Source: Streptomyces sp. Alt3 (lineage in GTDB: Bacteria > Actinomycetota > Actinomycetes > Streptomycetales > Streptomycetaceae). From it: 64,000 nt of DNA. The translations under genes and the position numbers were made by a program. Below are positions 32,811 through 40,681 of this stretch, in pieces (position 1 is the stretch's first letter; the number at the start of each line of letters is the position of its first letter). The notes beneath the pieces are model-generated. The model worked only from the letters and a program-made list of their open reading frames with translations, did not search any database and was not told the origin of the DNA. The stretch is from NCBI RefSeq assembly GCF_030719215.1, contig NZ_CP120983.1, positions 5,394,001 through 5,458,000 on the forward strand, read 5' to 3'.

Positions 32811-34066
32811 GCCAGGTGCTCCCGGTTGTGCGCGATCAGCTTGTCGGTGAGCGCCTCGGCGTACTCGAACTGGCCGATCAGGGGGTGCGCCAGCAGCGCC
32901 TTGAACACACGGTCGCGGCCCCCGCGCAGCGCGGCGTCCAGGGCCAGGTCCTCGTAGGCGGTGACGTGCCCGATCAGCCCCGCGTACAGGGGGTCCAGCG
33001 CGGGGACGGCGAGCGGGGCGGCGCCCGTGCCGTCGACCCGGGCCTGGACCTCGATCACCGCGTCGTCCGGCAGGAACGGCAGCGTCCCCTTGTTGTACGT
33101 GTTGACCACCTGCACCGCGGAGCCGCCCCCGCCGAGCAGCGAGGACGCCAGGTCCACCGCGGCCTCCGAGTAGAAGGCCCCACCCCGCTTGCCGAGCAGC
33201 GCGGGCTTCTCGTCCAGGGCCGGGTCGCCGTACATCTCCAGGAGCTCCTTCTCCATCGCGGCCACCTCGGCGGCGCGGGACGGCTTCGTGCCGAGCTCCC
33301 TCACCACCTCGTCGTGCGCGTAGAAGTACCGCAGGTAGTACGAGGGGACGACACCGAGCCGGTCCACGATCTGCCGGGGCATGCGCAGGTCGCCGGCGAT
33401 CGCGTCGCCGTGCTCCGCGAGCAGCTTCGGCAGGACGTCCTCGCCGTCCGGGCCGCCGAGACGCACCCCGAGCTCCCACGTCAGGTGGTTCAGCCCGACG
33501 TGGTCGAGGTGCACCTCACCGGGCGTCACGTCGAGCAGCGCGGCGAACTTGCGCTGGAACCCGATCGCCACGTTGCACAGGCCGACCGCCTTGTGCCCCG
33601 CCTGGAGCAGCGCCCTGGTCACGATCCCGACCGGGTTGGTGAAGTCGATGATCCACGCGTCGGGATTGGCGCGGCGGACCCGCTCGGCGATGTCGAGGAC
33701 GACCGGCACCGTGCGCAGCGCCTTGGCCAGACCGCCCGCGCCGGTGGTCTCCTGGCCGATGCAGCCGCATTCGAGCGGCCAGGTCTCGTCCTGGTTGCGG
33801 GCGGCCTGCCCGCCGACGCGGAGCTGGAGCAGCACCGCGTCGGCGCCGGCGACCCCGGCGTCCAGGTCGGAGGTGGTGACGATCTTCCCGGGGTGGCCCT
33901 GCCTGGCGAAGATCCGCCGCGCCAGGCCGCCGACCAGCTCCAGCCGGTCGGCCGCCGGGTCGACGAGCACGAGCTCCTCCACCGGCAGGGTGTCCCGCAG
34001 CCGCGCGAAGCCGTCGATCAGTTCGGGGGTGTAGGTGGACCCGCCACCAACTACTGCGAGCTTCAT
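32801..34066 (-). CDS. csnH: GH4 family glycoside hydrolase, CsnH-like
   Basis: 421 residues from ATG 34066. N-terminal Rossmann motif VVGGGSTYTPELIDGF binds NAD; CGCIGQETTGAGG, FTNPVGIVT, the metal-site CNVAIGF and GLNHLTWE are characteristic of GH4, whose NAD- and Mn-dependent redox-elimination mechanism acts on phospho- or free glycosides. Annotation by similarity would be 6-phospho-beta-glucosidase, but in the csn operon the substrate is expected to be chitosan oligosaccharide (GlcN) imported by CsnEFG. Starts 5 bp after csnG. Confidence 0.87.
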   Translation of the reverse strand: MKLAVVGGGSTYTPELIDGFARLRDTLPVEELVLVDPAADRLELVGGLARRIFARQGHPGKIVTTSDLDAGVAGADAVLLQLRVGGQAARNQDETWPLECGCIGQETTGAGGLAKALRTVPVVLDIAERVRRANPDAWIIDFTNPVGIVTRALLQAGHKAVGLCNVAIGFQRKFAALLDVTPGEVHLDHVGLNHLTWELGVRLGGPDGEDVLPKLLAEHGDAIAGDLRMPRQIVDRLGVVPSYYLRYFYAHDEVVRELGTKPSRAAEVAAMEKELLEMYGDPALDEKPALLGKRGGAFYSEAAVDLASSLLGGGGSAVQVVNTYNKGTLPFLPDDAVIEVQARVDGTGAAPLAVPALDPLYAGLIGHVTAYEDLALDAALRGGRDRVFKALLAHPLIGQFEYAEALTDKLIAHNREHLAWA

Positions 34067-34071
34067 GGTTC

Positions 34072-34974
34072 TCAGCCCTTTACTCCGGTGAGGGTGACGC
34101 CTTCTACGAAGGCCTTCTGTGCGAAGAAGAAGACGATGACGACCGGCGCCATGACGAGCAGGGTCGCGGCCATCGTCAGGTTCCAGTTGACCGCGTGGGC
34201 GCTCTTGAAGGACTCCAGGCCGTAGCTCAGGGTCCAGGCGCCCGGATTCTGCGCGGCGTAGATCTGCGGCCCGAAGTAGTCGTTCCAGCAGTAGAAGAAC
34301 TGGAAGAGCGCCACGGCCGCGATCCCCGGCTTGGCCATCGGGACGACGATCCTGAGCAGGGTGCGGAGCTCACCGCACCCGTCGACCTTCGCCGACTCGA
34401 TGTACTCCTGCGGAATGGTCAGCAGGAACTGCCGCAGCAGGAAGATCGAGTAGGCGTCGCCGAACGCCATCGGGATGATCAGCGGCCAGAGCGAGCCCGA
34501 CAGGTGGAACTGCTGTGCCCACACCAGGTACATCGGGATGATGATGACCTGCGGCGGCAGCATCATCGTGGAGATGACGAGCATCATCGCCGTGCGCCGG
34601 CCACGGAAACGGAACTTGGCCAGGGCGTAGGCGACCGGCACCGACGAGCACACGGTGAACACGGTGCCCAGCAGCGCGTACATCAGCGAGTTGCGCCACC
34701 AGTCGAGGAACCCGGGTGTGTGGAAGACCGTCGAGTAGTTCGACCAGTTCCACGAGCCAGGCCACAGATCGCCGCTCATCGCCTGGTCGTCGCTCATCAC
34801 CGACGTGAGGAACACGAAGACGAACGGCAGGACGAAGAACAGGGCGAGCGCGACGGCCACGGAGTGGACCGCGATCCAGTTCAGGATCCGCTTACGGCGG
34901 TGCCTGGCCGTGTCGGTGCCGCCCGGTCGGCCCGGCACGGCGGTGTCCGGCCTGGTCAGGGTGGTGGTGGTCAT
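34072..34974 (-). CDS. csnG: Carbohydrate ABC permease (MalG type), CsnG-like
   Basis: 300 residues from ATG 34974. Six membrane segments, starting VALALFFVLPFVFVFLTSVM; the EAA-type cytoplasmic loop that contacts the ATPase is EYIESAKVDGCGELRTLLRI followed by VPMAKPGIAA. Typical MalG/CUT1 permease. It starts 1 bp after the csnF stop. The operon has no ATPase gene, so a shared ATPase such as MsiK, encoded elsewhere, is expected to energise it, as in other Streptomyces sugar importers. Confidence 0.9.
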   Translation of the reverse strand: MTTTTLTRPDTAVPGRPGGTDTARHRRKRILNWIAVHSVAVALALFFVLPFVFVFLTSVMSDDQAMSGDLWPGSWNWSNYSTVFHTPGFLDWWRNSLMYALLGTVFTVCSSVPVAYALAKFRFRGRRTAMMLVISTMMLPPQVIIIPMYLVWAQQFHLSGSLWPLIIPMAFGDAYSIFLLRQFLLTIPQEYIESAKVDGCGELRTLLRIVVPMAKPGIAAVALFQFFYCWNDYFGPQIYAAQNPGAWTLSYGLESFKSAHAVNWNLTMAATLLVMAPVVIVFFFAQKAFVEGVTLTGVKG

Positions 34975-34975
34975 C

Positions 34976-35974
34976 TCAGTCCTCCGCCGGGATGAGGCCG
35001 ACGCTCTTGCGCATCAGCAGAAGGGTCACGGCCATGGCGATGGCGAAGAGCACGAGGGAGAGGACGCACGCGGCGCCGGTGTTGAAGTTCTGGAAGCCCA
35101 GCGAGTAGACGAGCTGCGGGACCGTCAGGGTGGAGTGCTCCGGATACCCGGGCTGGATCACCGTGCCGGGGCCGATGGAGACGCCCGAGGCGAGCTTCCC
35201 CGCGACGAGGGCCTGTGTGTAGTACTGCATCGTCTGCACCACTCCGGTGACGACGGCGAAGAGCACGATCGGGATGATGGCGGGCCAGGTGACGTAACGG
35301 AACTTAGTCCAGGCGCCCGCGCCGTCCAGATCGGCGGCCTCGTACTGCTCCTTCGGGACGTCGAGCAGCGAGGCCATGAAGATGACCATCAGGTCGCCGA
35401 TGCCCCACAGGGAGAGCAGGACCAGCGAGGGCTTCGACCAGTTCGGGTCGTTGAACCAGTTCGGCCCGTGCAGACCGATCCACGACAGCACCTCGTTGAC
35501 CGGCCCGGTGGACGGGTTGAGGAGGAAGACGAAGGCGACCGTGGCCGCGACGGGCGGAGCCAGGTACGGGATGTAGAAGGCCGTACGGAACAGCCCCACA
35601 CCCGTCTTGACCTTCGTGATGAGCAGGCCGATGCCGAGGCCGAAGACCACGCGCAGCGCGACCATCACGACGACCAGCCACAGCGTGTTCCACAGGGCCG
35701 GGCCGAACAGCGGCATCTGCTCCAGCACGTACCGCCAGTTCCGCAGCCCCACGAAGGTGGGCGCCTTGATCTGGTTGTAGTGCATGAACGAGAAGTAGAC
35801 GGTCGCGATCAGCGGGTATCCGAAGAAGACCGAGAACCCGACGATCCAGGGCGAGAGAAATCCCAGGTTGCGCAGCCGCTCACGGTTCCGCTTGCGCCGC
35901 AGGGGGGAGTCGCGGGGGGCCGGATCGGTCGCCCGTCCGGCGGACTTCGCCGGGGTGGAGAGGGACAGTGCCAT
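34976..35974 (-). CDS. csnF: Carbohydrate ABC permease (MalF type), CsnF-like
   Basis: 332 residues from ATG 35974, 11 bp after the csnE stop. Six predicted membrane segments (FLSPWIVGFSVFFGYPLIAT first) and the EAA loop EQYEAADLDGAGAWTKFRYV then TWPAIIPIVLF. Partner of the MalG-type permease that follows. Forms the membrane channel for sugars delivered by the CsnE lipoprotein. Confidence 0.9.
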   Translation of the reverse strand: MALSLSTPAKSAGRATDPAPRDSPLRRKRNRERLRNLGFLSPWIVGFSVFFGYPLIATVYFSFMHYNQIKAPTFVGLRNWRYVLEQMPLFGPALWNTLWLVVVMVALRVVFGLGIGLLITKVKTGVGLFRTAFYIPYLAPPVAATVAFVFLLNPSTGPVNEVLSWIGLHGPNWFNDPNWSKPSLVLLSLWGIGDLMVIFMASLLDVPKEQYEAADLDGAGAWTKFRYVTWPAIIPIVLFAVVTGVVQTMQYYTQALVAGKLASGVSIGPGTVIQPGYPEHSTLTVPQLVYSLGFQNFNTGAACVLSLVLFAIAMAVTLLLMRKSVGLIPAED

Positions 35975-35985
35975 GACTCGGCTCC

Positions 35986-37326
35986 TCAGTTTTCCGACTG
36001 GAGGTTGTCGGCGTCGATCTGGTCGTCGAGGTCCTTCAGCGCGCGGTGCAGGTCCTTCGTCCTGCCCGCCTCGACGGACTGCGAGAAGCCGCCGAACGAG
36101 GTGATGTACTGACCGCCGTTGTTCGAGGGCGGAACGGCCTGGCTGTGCGGGTTCCGCGCGATCTCGATGAAGGTGCGGAACGCCGGATCCGCGTCCAGGC
36201 CGGGGGACTTCAGCGCCTCGAACGTGGACGGCACGTTGTGGATCGCGTTGGCGAAGTGCACGACCGGCTCCGTGTCGACCGTCAGGTACTTCACCAGCTC
36301 CCAGGCCGCGTTCTGGTGCATGCTGCTGTGCGCGATGCCGGCGACGGTGCCCGTCAGATAGCCGCGTCCGTAGGTGTCCGCCTGGTCGTCGGGGACCGGC
36401 AGCGGGGCGACCGCCCAGTCGAAGTCCGCCTTCGCCTCGTCGAGCATCAGCCCGCGCCACTCACCGTCCAGGTGCATGGCGAGCTTGCCGGTCAGGAAGC
36501 CGTTCTGCGACGACATCTCGTCACCGAAGCGGGCGCGCAGCCTCTCCATGGCCGCGTAGCCGCCCTGTGCGTCGGAGAGGTCGCGCATGGTGCTGAAGAA
36601 GTCCTCGGTCTTCGGCTCGTCGGCGAGCTTCGCCCTGCCCTCGCCGTCGAAGTACTCCGGTCCCCACTGCGCGAACATCCGGTCGGGGGAGTTCTGGTAG
36701 AGCTGGAAGTTCGGCATGAAGCCGGCGCGCTTCAGCGAGCCGTCCTTGTTCCTCAGCGTCAGCTTGACCGCGTCGGCCTTCATCTCCGACATGGTGCGCG
36801 GGGGCCGGGTGATCCCCGCCGCCTCGAAGGCGTCCTTGTTGTAGTACATGCCGAACGCGTCTGCGAGCAGAGGCGTCGCGCACTGGACGCCCTCGTACCG
36901 CGTGTAGTCCAGCAGCGTCTTCGGGAAGACCTTCGCCTTGTCGATCCCGCTCTTCCGCATGAAGGGGTCGAGATCCACCCACATACCGGACGAGCAGTAC
37001 TGCCCGACGTTGTTGGTGGTGAAGGAGGTCACGACGTCGGGTGCGTCTCCGCCGCCCGCGCGCAGAGCCTGGTTGATCGTCTCGTCGCTCACGTTGCCGG
37101 TGGAGACGACGTCGATGTTCGGATGGAGCTTCTCGAAGCGGGCGATGTTCTCGTTGATCGCCTTGACCTCGCCGGGCGCCGACCAGCCGTGCCAGAACTT
37201 CAGCGTGACGGGCTTCGTGGGGTCGTCGGTGTTGCTGCCGGTACTCGGACTGGCGCAGCCGGACAGCAGCAGCGCGGCTGCGCCGAGCGCCAGGGGCACG
37301 CGGGTACGAAAGCGCCGTAGCGCCAT
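35986..37326 (-). CDS. csnE: Sugar-binding lipoprotein of ABC importer, CsnE-like
   Basis: 446 residues from ATG 37326 with AAGGAAG ribosome site. Lipoprotein signal ending LLLSGC (lipid Cys about residue 24), then an SBP_bac_1 domain: VTLKFWHGWSAPGEVKAINE, FEKLHPNIDVV, APDVVTSF and LDGEWRG. Extracytoplasmic receptor for oligosaccharides, here probably chitosan-derived. It begins 141 bp after csnR, so transcription may continue from the csnR promoter or start in the gap; I saw no copy of the csnR-upstream operator in the gap. Confidence 0.9.
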   Translation of the reverse strand: MALRRFRTRVPLALGAAALLLSGCASPSTGSNTDDPTKPVTLKFWHGWSAPGEVKAINENIARFEKLHPNIDVVSTGNVSDETINQALRAGGGDAPDVVTSFTTNNVGQYCSSGMWVDLDPFMRKSGIDKAKVFPKTLLDYTRYEGVQCATPLLADAFGMYYNKDAFEAAGITRPPRTMSEMKADAVKLTLRNKDGSLKRAGFMPNFQLYQNSPDRMFAQWGPEYFDGEGRAKLADEPKTEDFFSTMRDLSDAQGGYAAMERLRARFGDEMSSQNGFLTGKLAMHLDGEWRGLMLDEAKADFDWAVAPLPVPDDQADTYGRGYLTGTVAGIAHSSMHQNAAWELVKYLTVDTEPVVHFANAIHNVPSTFEALKSPGLDADPAFRTFIEIARNPHSQAVPPSNNGGQYITSFGGFSQSVEAGRTKDLHRALKDLDDQIDADNLQSEN

Positions 37327-37467
37327 AGCGGACTTCCTTTGCAGCGGTACTTCGCGGGGGACGGGGCGCCGCGGGGGCGGGGCGCCGGGTACGGGGGTGC
37401 CGTACGCGCCACCTGATACGGGCGGCGCGGTGCGGTGGCGGGTGGTTCAGGCGGTGCGGCGGTCGGG

Positions 37468-38628
37468 TCAGGCGGTGTCGAAGACGCTGTCGCGTGCCTG
37501 GGCGAGGGCCGTCCGCAGCGCGCCGGTCAGGATCGGATCGCCCTCGATGTCGCTGATACGGAGCAGCGGCCTGGGCAGCGCGAGACCGGTCATCTCGGCC
37601 TCGACCCGCTCACGGAGTTCCTCCCCGCCCTCCTGGGCCACCCGGCCGGAAAGGACGACCAGTTCGGGGTCGACCACGGCGACCACGGAGGCCAGGCCGG
37701 TCGCCAGCCGGCGGGCGACCTCCGCGCGCACGGTCTCGTCGGCGAGGGCTTCGGCCAGCGGCCTGCCCCCGGCCAGGTCACGCACGGCGGGGCAGGACAC
37801 CTGGCTCTGGAAGCCGCCGCCCGCGTCGGGGCCCGCCCAGTCGGCCGCGCCGCCGCGGGCGAGCGGGGCGCCGGGCAACGGCATGTAGCCGATCTCCCCG
37901 GCGCCGCCCGTGGCGCCGCGCAGGAGGGTGCCGCCCAGCACGATCGCGGCACCCACGCCCTCGTCGAGGTAGGCGAGGACGAAGTGGTCGTGGTCCTGGG
38001 CCGCGCCCTCGTACTGCTCGGCGACCGCCGCGAGGTTCACGTCGTTCTCGATGACCACGGGCCGCCCGACCACCTCGGCGAGGTCGGCGAGCAGGGTGCG
38101 GGAGTGCCAGCCGGGCAGATGGGGCGCGTAACGCAGCTGCCCGGTGTGCGGGTCGATCGCGCCGGGCGTGCCGATCACCACGGCGTCGAGGTCGTCGTGG
38201 CCGAGACCGGTCGGGCGCAGGGCGCCGTCCACGGCCTCGGCGACGAGCTGGGCGGTGCGGTGACGCACGTCCTCCGCGACGGCGTCGGCCTCGACGCGGC
38301 AGGAGCCGACCACGGCGCCGGTGATGTCCGCGACGACGGCGTCTATCCCGGTGGGGCCGACGGAGAGCGCGGCGACATGGGCGGCGGCCGGGTGGATCTC
38401 GTACAGCACGGCGTTCGGCCCGGGCCGCCCGCTCTGGCTGCCCGTCGACCGCACCAGGCCGGCCTCCTCCAGTCTCGCCAGCAGCTGGGAGGCGGTGGGC
38501 TTGGACAGGCCGGTCAGCTCACCGATGCGGGTGCGGGTGAGGGGCCCCTGGGTGACCAGGAGATCGAGCGCCGCCCGGTCGTTCATGGCCCGCAGCACGC
38601 GCGGCGTACCCGGTGTGGTTCCGGCCAT
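37468..38628 (-). CDS. csnR: ROK-family transcriptional repressor, CsnR-like
   Basis: 386 residues from ATG 38628. N-terminal winged helix (about 15-75): LTRTRIGELTGLSKPTASQL and LLARLEEAGLVRS. The ROK sugar-kinase-like domain follows with VVIGTPGAIDPHTG, VIENDVNLAAVAE and GVGAAIVLGG. The Cys-rich zinc motif of ROK kinases is reduced to QVSCPAVRD, common in ROK repressors. In S. lividans, CsnR represses the chitosanase and csn genes until chitosan oligosaccharides appear. The operon order behind it and an operator-like site 24 bp upstream support the assignment. Confidence 0.87.
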   Translation of the reverse strand: MAGTTPGTPRVLRAMNDRAALDLLVTQGPLTRTRIGELTGLSKPTASQLLARLEEAGLVRSTGSQSGRPGPNAVLYEIHPAAAHVAALSVGPTGIDAVVADITGAVVGSCRVEADAVAEDVRHRTAQLVAEAVDGALRPTGLGHDDLDAVVIGTPGAIDPHTGQLRYAPHLPGWHSRTLLADLAEVVGRPVVIENDVNLAAVAEQYEGAAQDHDHFVLAYLDEGVGAAIVLGGTLLRGATGGAGEIGYMPLPGAPLARGGAADWAGPDAGGGFQSQVSCPAVRDLAGGRPLAEALADETVRAEVARRLATGLASVVAVVDPELVVLSGRVAQEGGEELRERVEAEMTGLALPRPLLRISDIEGDPILTGALRTALAQARDSVFDTA

Positions 38629-38651
38629 GAGCGACGCACCCGCCTTCTGTT

Positions 38652-38664
38652 AGGAAACTTTACT
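38652..38664 (-). promoter_or_regulatory. Candidate CsnR operator upstream of csnR
   Basis: AGGAAACTTTACT is an imperfect inverted repeat (AGGAAA against AGTAAA) in an AT-rich island in otherwise high-GC DNA, 24 bp upstream of the csnR start. From memory the CsnR operator is an AGGAAA/TTTCCT-type palindrome, so this fits autoregulation. Not verified. Confidence 0.6.
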
Positions 38665-38710
38665 GTCGATGGGAGGACGGTATGGCGACGGTCCGGACCC
38701 GTCAATGGGA

Positions 38711-38750
38711 AGCGCCCCCGAGGCAACCAAAGCGTTACCTCGGGGGCGCT
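38711..38750 (-). terminator. Terminator of the MscS gene
   Basis: AGCGCCCCCGAGGCAA (38711-38726) faces TTACCTCGGGGGCGCT (38735-38750), 15 of 16 pairs, 8-base loop, 12 bp beyond the mscS stop. It also insulates the csn operon promoter. Confidence 0.85.
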
Positions 38751-38762
38751 GTGCGCCTGTGT

Positions 38763-39827
38763 TCACTTCGACAGATTGGGCGGCGGTGCTATCGGGGTCG
38801 CCGCCAGCGACTGCGGGGAGGTCGCCGAGGCGTAGGCGGACGGGGCCGCCATGGACGCCGTCGGGTCGGCGGTGGCGGCGTCCGGCTGCGCGGGAACGAC
38901 GCCGATCATCCGGATGCCCGCCGCGTCCAGGGCCTGCTTGATCCGCCAGCGCAGCTCGCGCTCGACGCCCAGGGACTTGCCCGGCATGGTCTTGGCCGTG
39001 ACCCGTACGGTCATCGAGTCGAGCAGCACCGCGTCCAGACCGAGGACCTCCACCGGGCCCCACAGCCGCTCCGACCAGGGCTCCTCCTTGGTCATGGTCT
39101 CGCCGGCCTCGGCGATCGCCCTGCGGACCAGTTCCAGTTCCTCCACCGGGCGGACCGTGACGTCGACGCCGGCGGTGGACCAGCCCTGGCTGAGGTTGCC
39201 GATCCGCTTCACCTCACCGTTGCGGACGTACCAGATCTCGCCGTTGTCGCCGCGCAGCTTGGTGACCCGCAGACCCACCTCGATGACCTCGCCGGAGGCG
39301 ACACCCGCGTCGATCGAGTCCCCGACGCCGTACTGGTCCTCCAGGATCATGAAGACGCCGGAGAGGAAGTCGGTGACGAGGTTGCGCGCGCCGAAGCCCA
39401 GCGCCACACCGGCGACCCCCGCGGAGGCCAGCAGGGGTGCCAGGTTGATCTGGAAGGCCCCCAGGATCATCAGGGCCGCGGTGCCCAGGATCAGGAACGA
39501 CGTGACCGAGCGGAGCACGGAGCCGATGGCCTCGGAGCGCTGGCGGCGGCGTTCCGCGTTGACCAGCAGGCCACCGAGGGCCGTGCCCTCCACCGCCTGG
39601 GCGCTGCGGTTCATCCGGTCGATGAGGTTGGTCAGGGCGCGCCGGATCAGGTAGCGCAGCACGATCGCGACGGCCGCGATGAGGATGATGCGGAGACCGG
39701 TGTTCAGCCAGGTGGACCAGTTCTCCTCGACCCAGCCCGCGGCGTTCCCGGCCCGCTCGGCCGCTTCGTCCAGCGAGCCCGCGGCACCGGGGGACGGGGC
39801 CGCGGCCAGAAGGGCGTACAGGGACAC
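38763..39827 (-). CDS. MscS-family mechanosensitive channel
   Basis: 354 residues from GTG 39827 (VSLYALLAAAP), with GGAGG 8 bp upstream. Three membrane segments: TGLRIILIAAVAIVLRYLIR, SVTSFLILGTAALMILGAF and the pore helix NLAPLLASAGVAGVALGFGA followed by RNLVTDFLSGVFMILEDQYG, the classical MscS signature. The beta domain (GDSIDAG, VTKLRGDNGEIWYVRNGEV) and C-terminal alpha-beta part follow; the last 45 residues are Ala/Pro-rich and probably disordered. It should release osmolytes on hypo-osmotic shock. Single-gene unit. Confidence 0.93.
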   Translation of the reverse strand: MSLYALLAAAPSPGAAGSLDEAAERAGNAAGWVEENWSTWLNTGLRIILIAAVAIVLRYLIRRALTNLIDRMNRSAQAVEGTALGGLLVNAERRRQRSEAIGSVLRSVTSFLILGTAALMILGAFQINLAPLLASAGVAGVALGFGARNLVTDFLSGVFMILEDQYGVGDSIDAGVASGEVIEVGLRVTKLRGDNGEIWYVRNGEVKRIGNLSQGWSTAGVDVTVRPVEELELVRRAIAEAGETMTKEEPWSERLWGPVEVLGLDAVLLDSMTVRVTAKTMPGKSLGVERELRWRIKQALDAAGIRMIGVVPAQPDAATADPTASMAAPSAYASATSPQSLAATPIAPPPNLSK

Positions 39828-40144
39828 GGCGGGGACCTCCAGGTGGGGCGACAGCAGACCGATAAGACTAACGAAGCAGGGGGCGTGGTTCGTTGCCGCC
39901 GGCGGGGGAGAGACACGTCTCACCCGGGCACGCAGAGGGTGCGGACGATCACGCGAGGGGACCGGACGCCCTGCCGGAACGCCTGTCAAGGGGTCCTCGG
40001 ACCGCTCGGGAGGCGGGCGCGTGAGGAAAATCCCCCCGGCCCGTTACCCGCACGTGGTGGCGCTCGGACCAGGCATGAGGAGAGACTGAGATCGGATCGT
40101 CCCGGCGCGAGCCACGCGTCGCCGGCGTACAAGGAGGCATCCAC
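39828..40144. other. Divergent intergenic region between mscS and the HNH gene
   Basis: 317 bp without a supported gene. It should carry the mscS promoter (minus strand, AT-richer GATAAGACTAACGAAG near 39861) and the HNH-protein promoter with its AAGGAGG ribosome site near 40130. Confidence 0.45.
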
Positions 40145-40681
40145 GTGCCGCACGTCCTGGTTCTCAACGCTTCGTACGAGCCGCTCGGCGTCGTACCACT
40201 GCGCCGCGCACTCGTCCTCGTCCTCGAGAACAAGGCCATCTGCCTCGAGGAGTCCGGCGCCTTCATGCACAGTGCGACCCGTGCGGTACCGGCGCCCAGC
40301 GTCGTCCGCCTCAAGCGGTTCGTACGGGTCCCCTACCGGGGGCCCGTCCCCCTCACACGCCGGGCGCTCTTCGCGAGGGACGGCGGCCGCTGCATGTACT
40401 GCGGGGCCGCCGCGACCAGCGTCGACCACGTCATCCCGCGCAGCCGGGGCGGGCAGCACGCCTGGGACAACGTCGTGGCGGCCTGCCGCCGCTGCAACCA
40501 CGTCAAGGCGGACCGCCACCTGCCCGAGCTGGGCTGGCGGCTGCGCCACCAGCCGGCGCCGCCCAGCGGGCTCGCCTGGCGGATCATCGGGACGGGGCAC
40601 CGCGATCCGCGCTGGCTGCCCTATCTGCAGCCGTTCGGAGCGGACGACGTGATGGCCCGGATCGACGGCGTCTCAGCCTGA
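40145..40681 (+). CDS. HNH endonuclease family protein
   Basis: 178 residues from GTG 40145, with AAGGAGG about 8 bp upstream. N-terminal VLNASYEPLGVVPLRRALVL is the typical start of this widespread actinobacterial/cyanobacterial HNH group. The nuclease motif is near the middle: CMYCGAAATSVDHVIPRSRG then WDNVVAACRRCNHVKADRH, with two Cys pairs for zinc and the DH metal/general-base residues. It lies alone, convergent with the GH84 gene; the two stop codons overlap by 9 bp. Function in cells is not established for the family; repair or defence are possible. Confidence 0.9.
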   Translation: MPHVLVLNASYEPLGVVPLRRALVLVLENKAICLEESGAFMHSATRAVPAPSVVRLKRFVRVPYRGPVPLTRRALFARDGGRCMYCGAAATSVDHVIPRSRGGQHAWDNVVAACRRCNHVKADRHLPELGWRLRHQPAPPSGLAWRIIGTGHRDPRWLPYLQPFGADDVMARIDGVSA

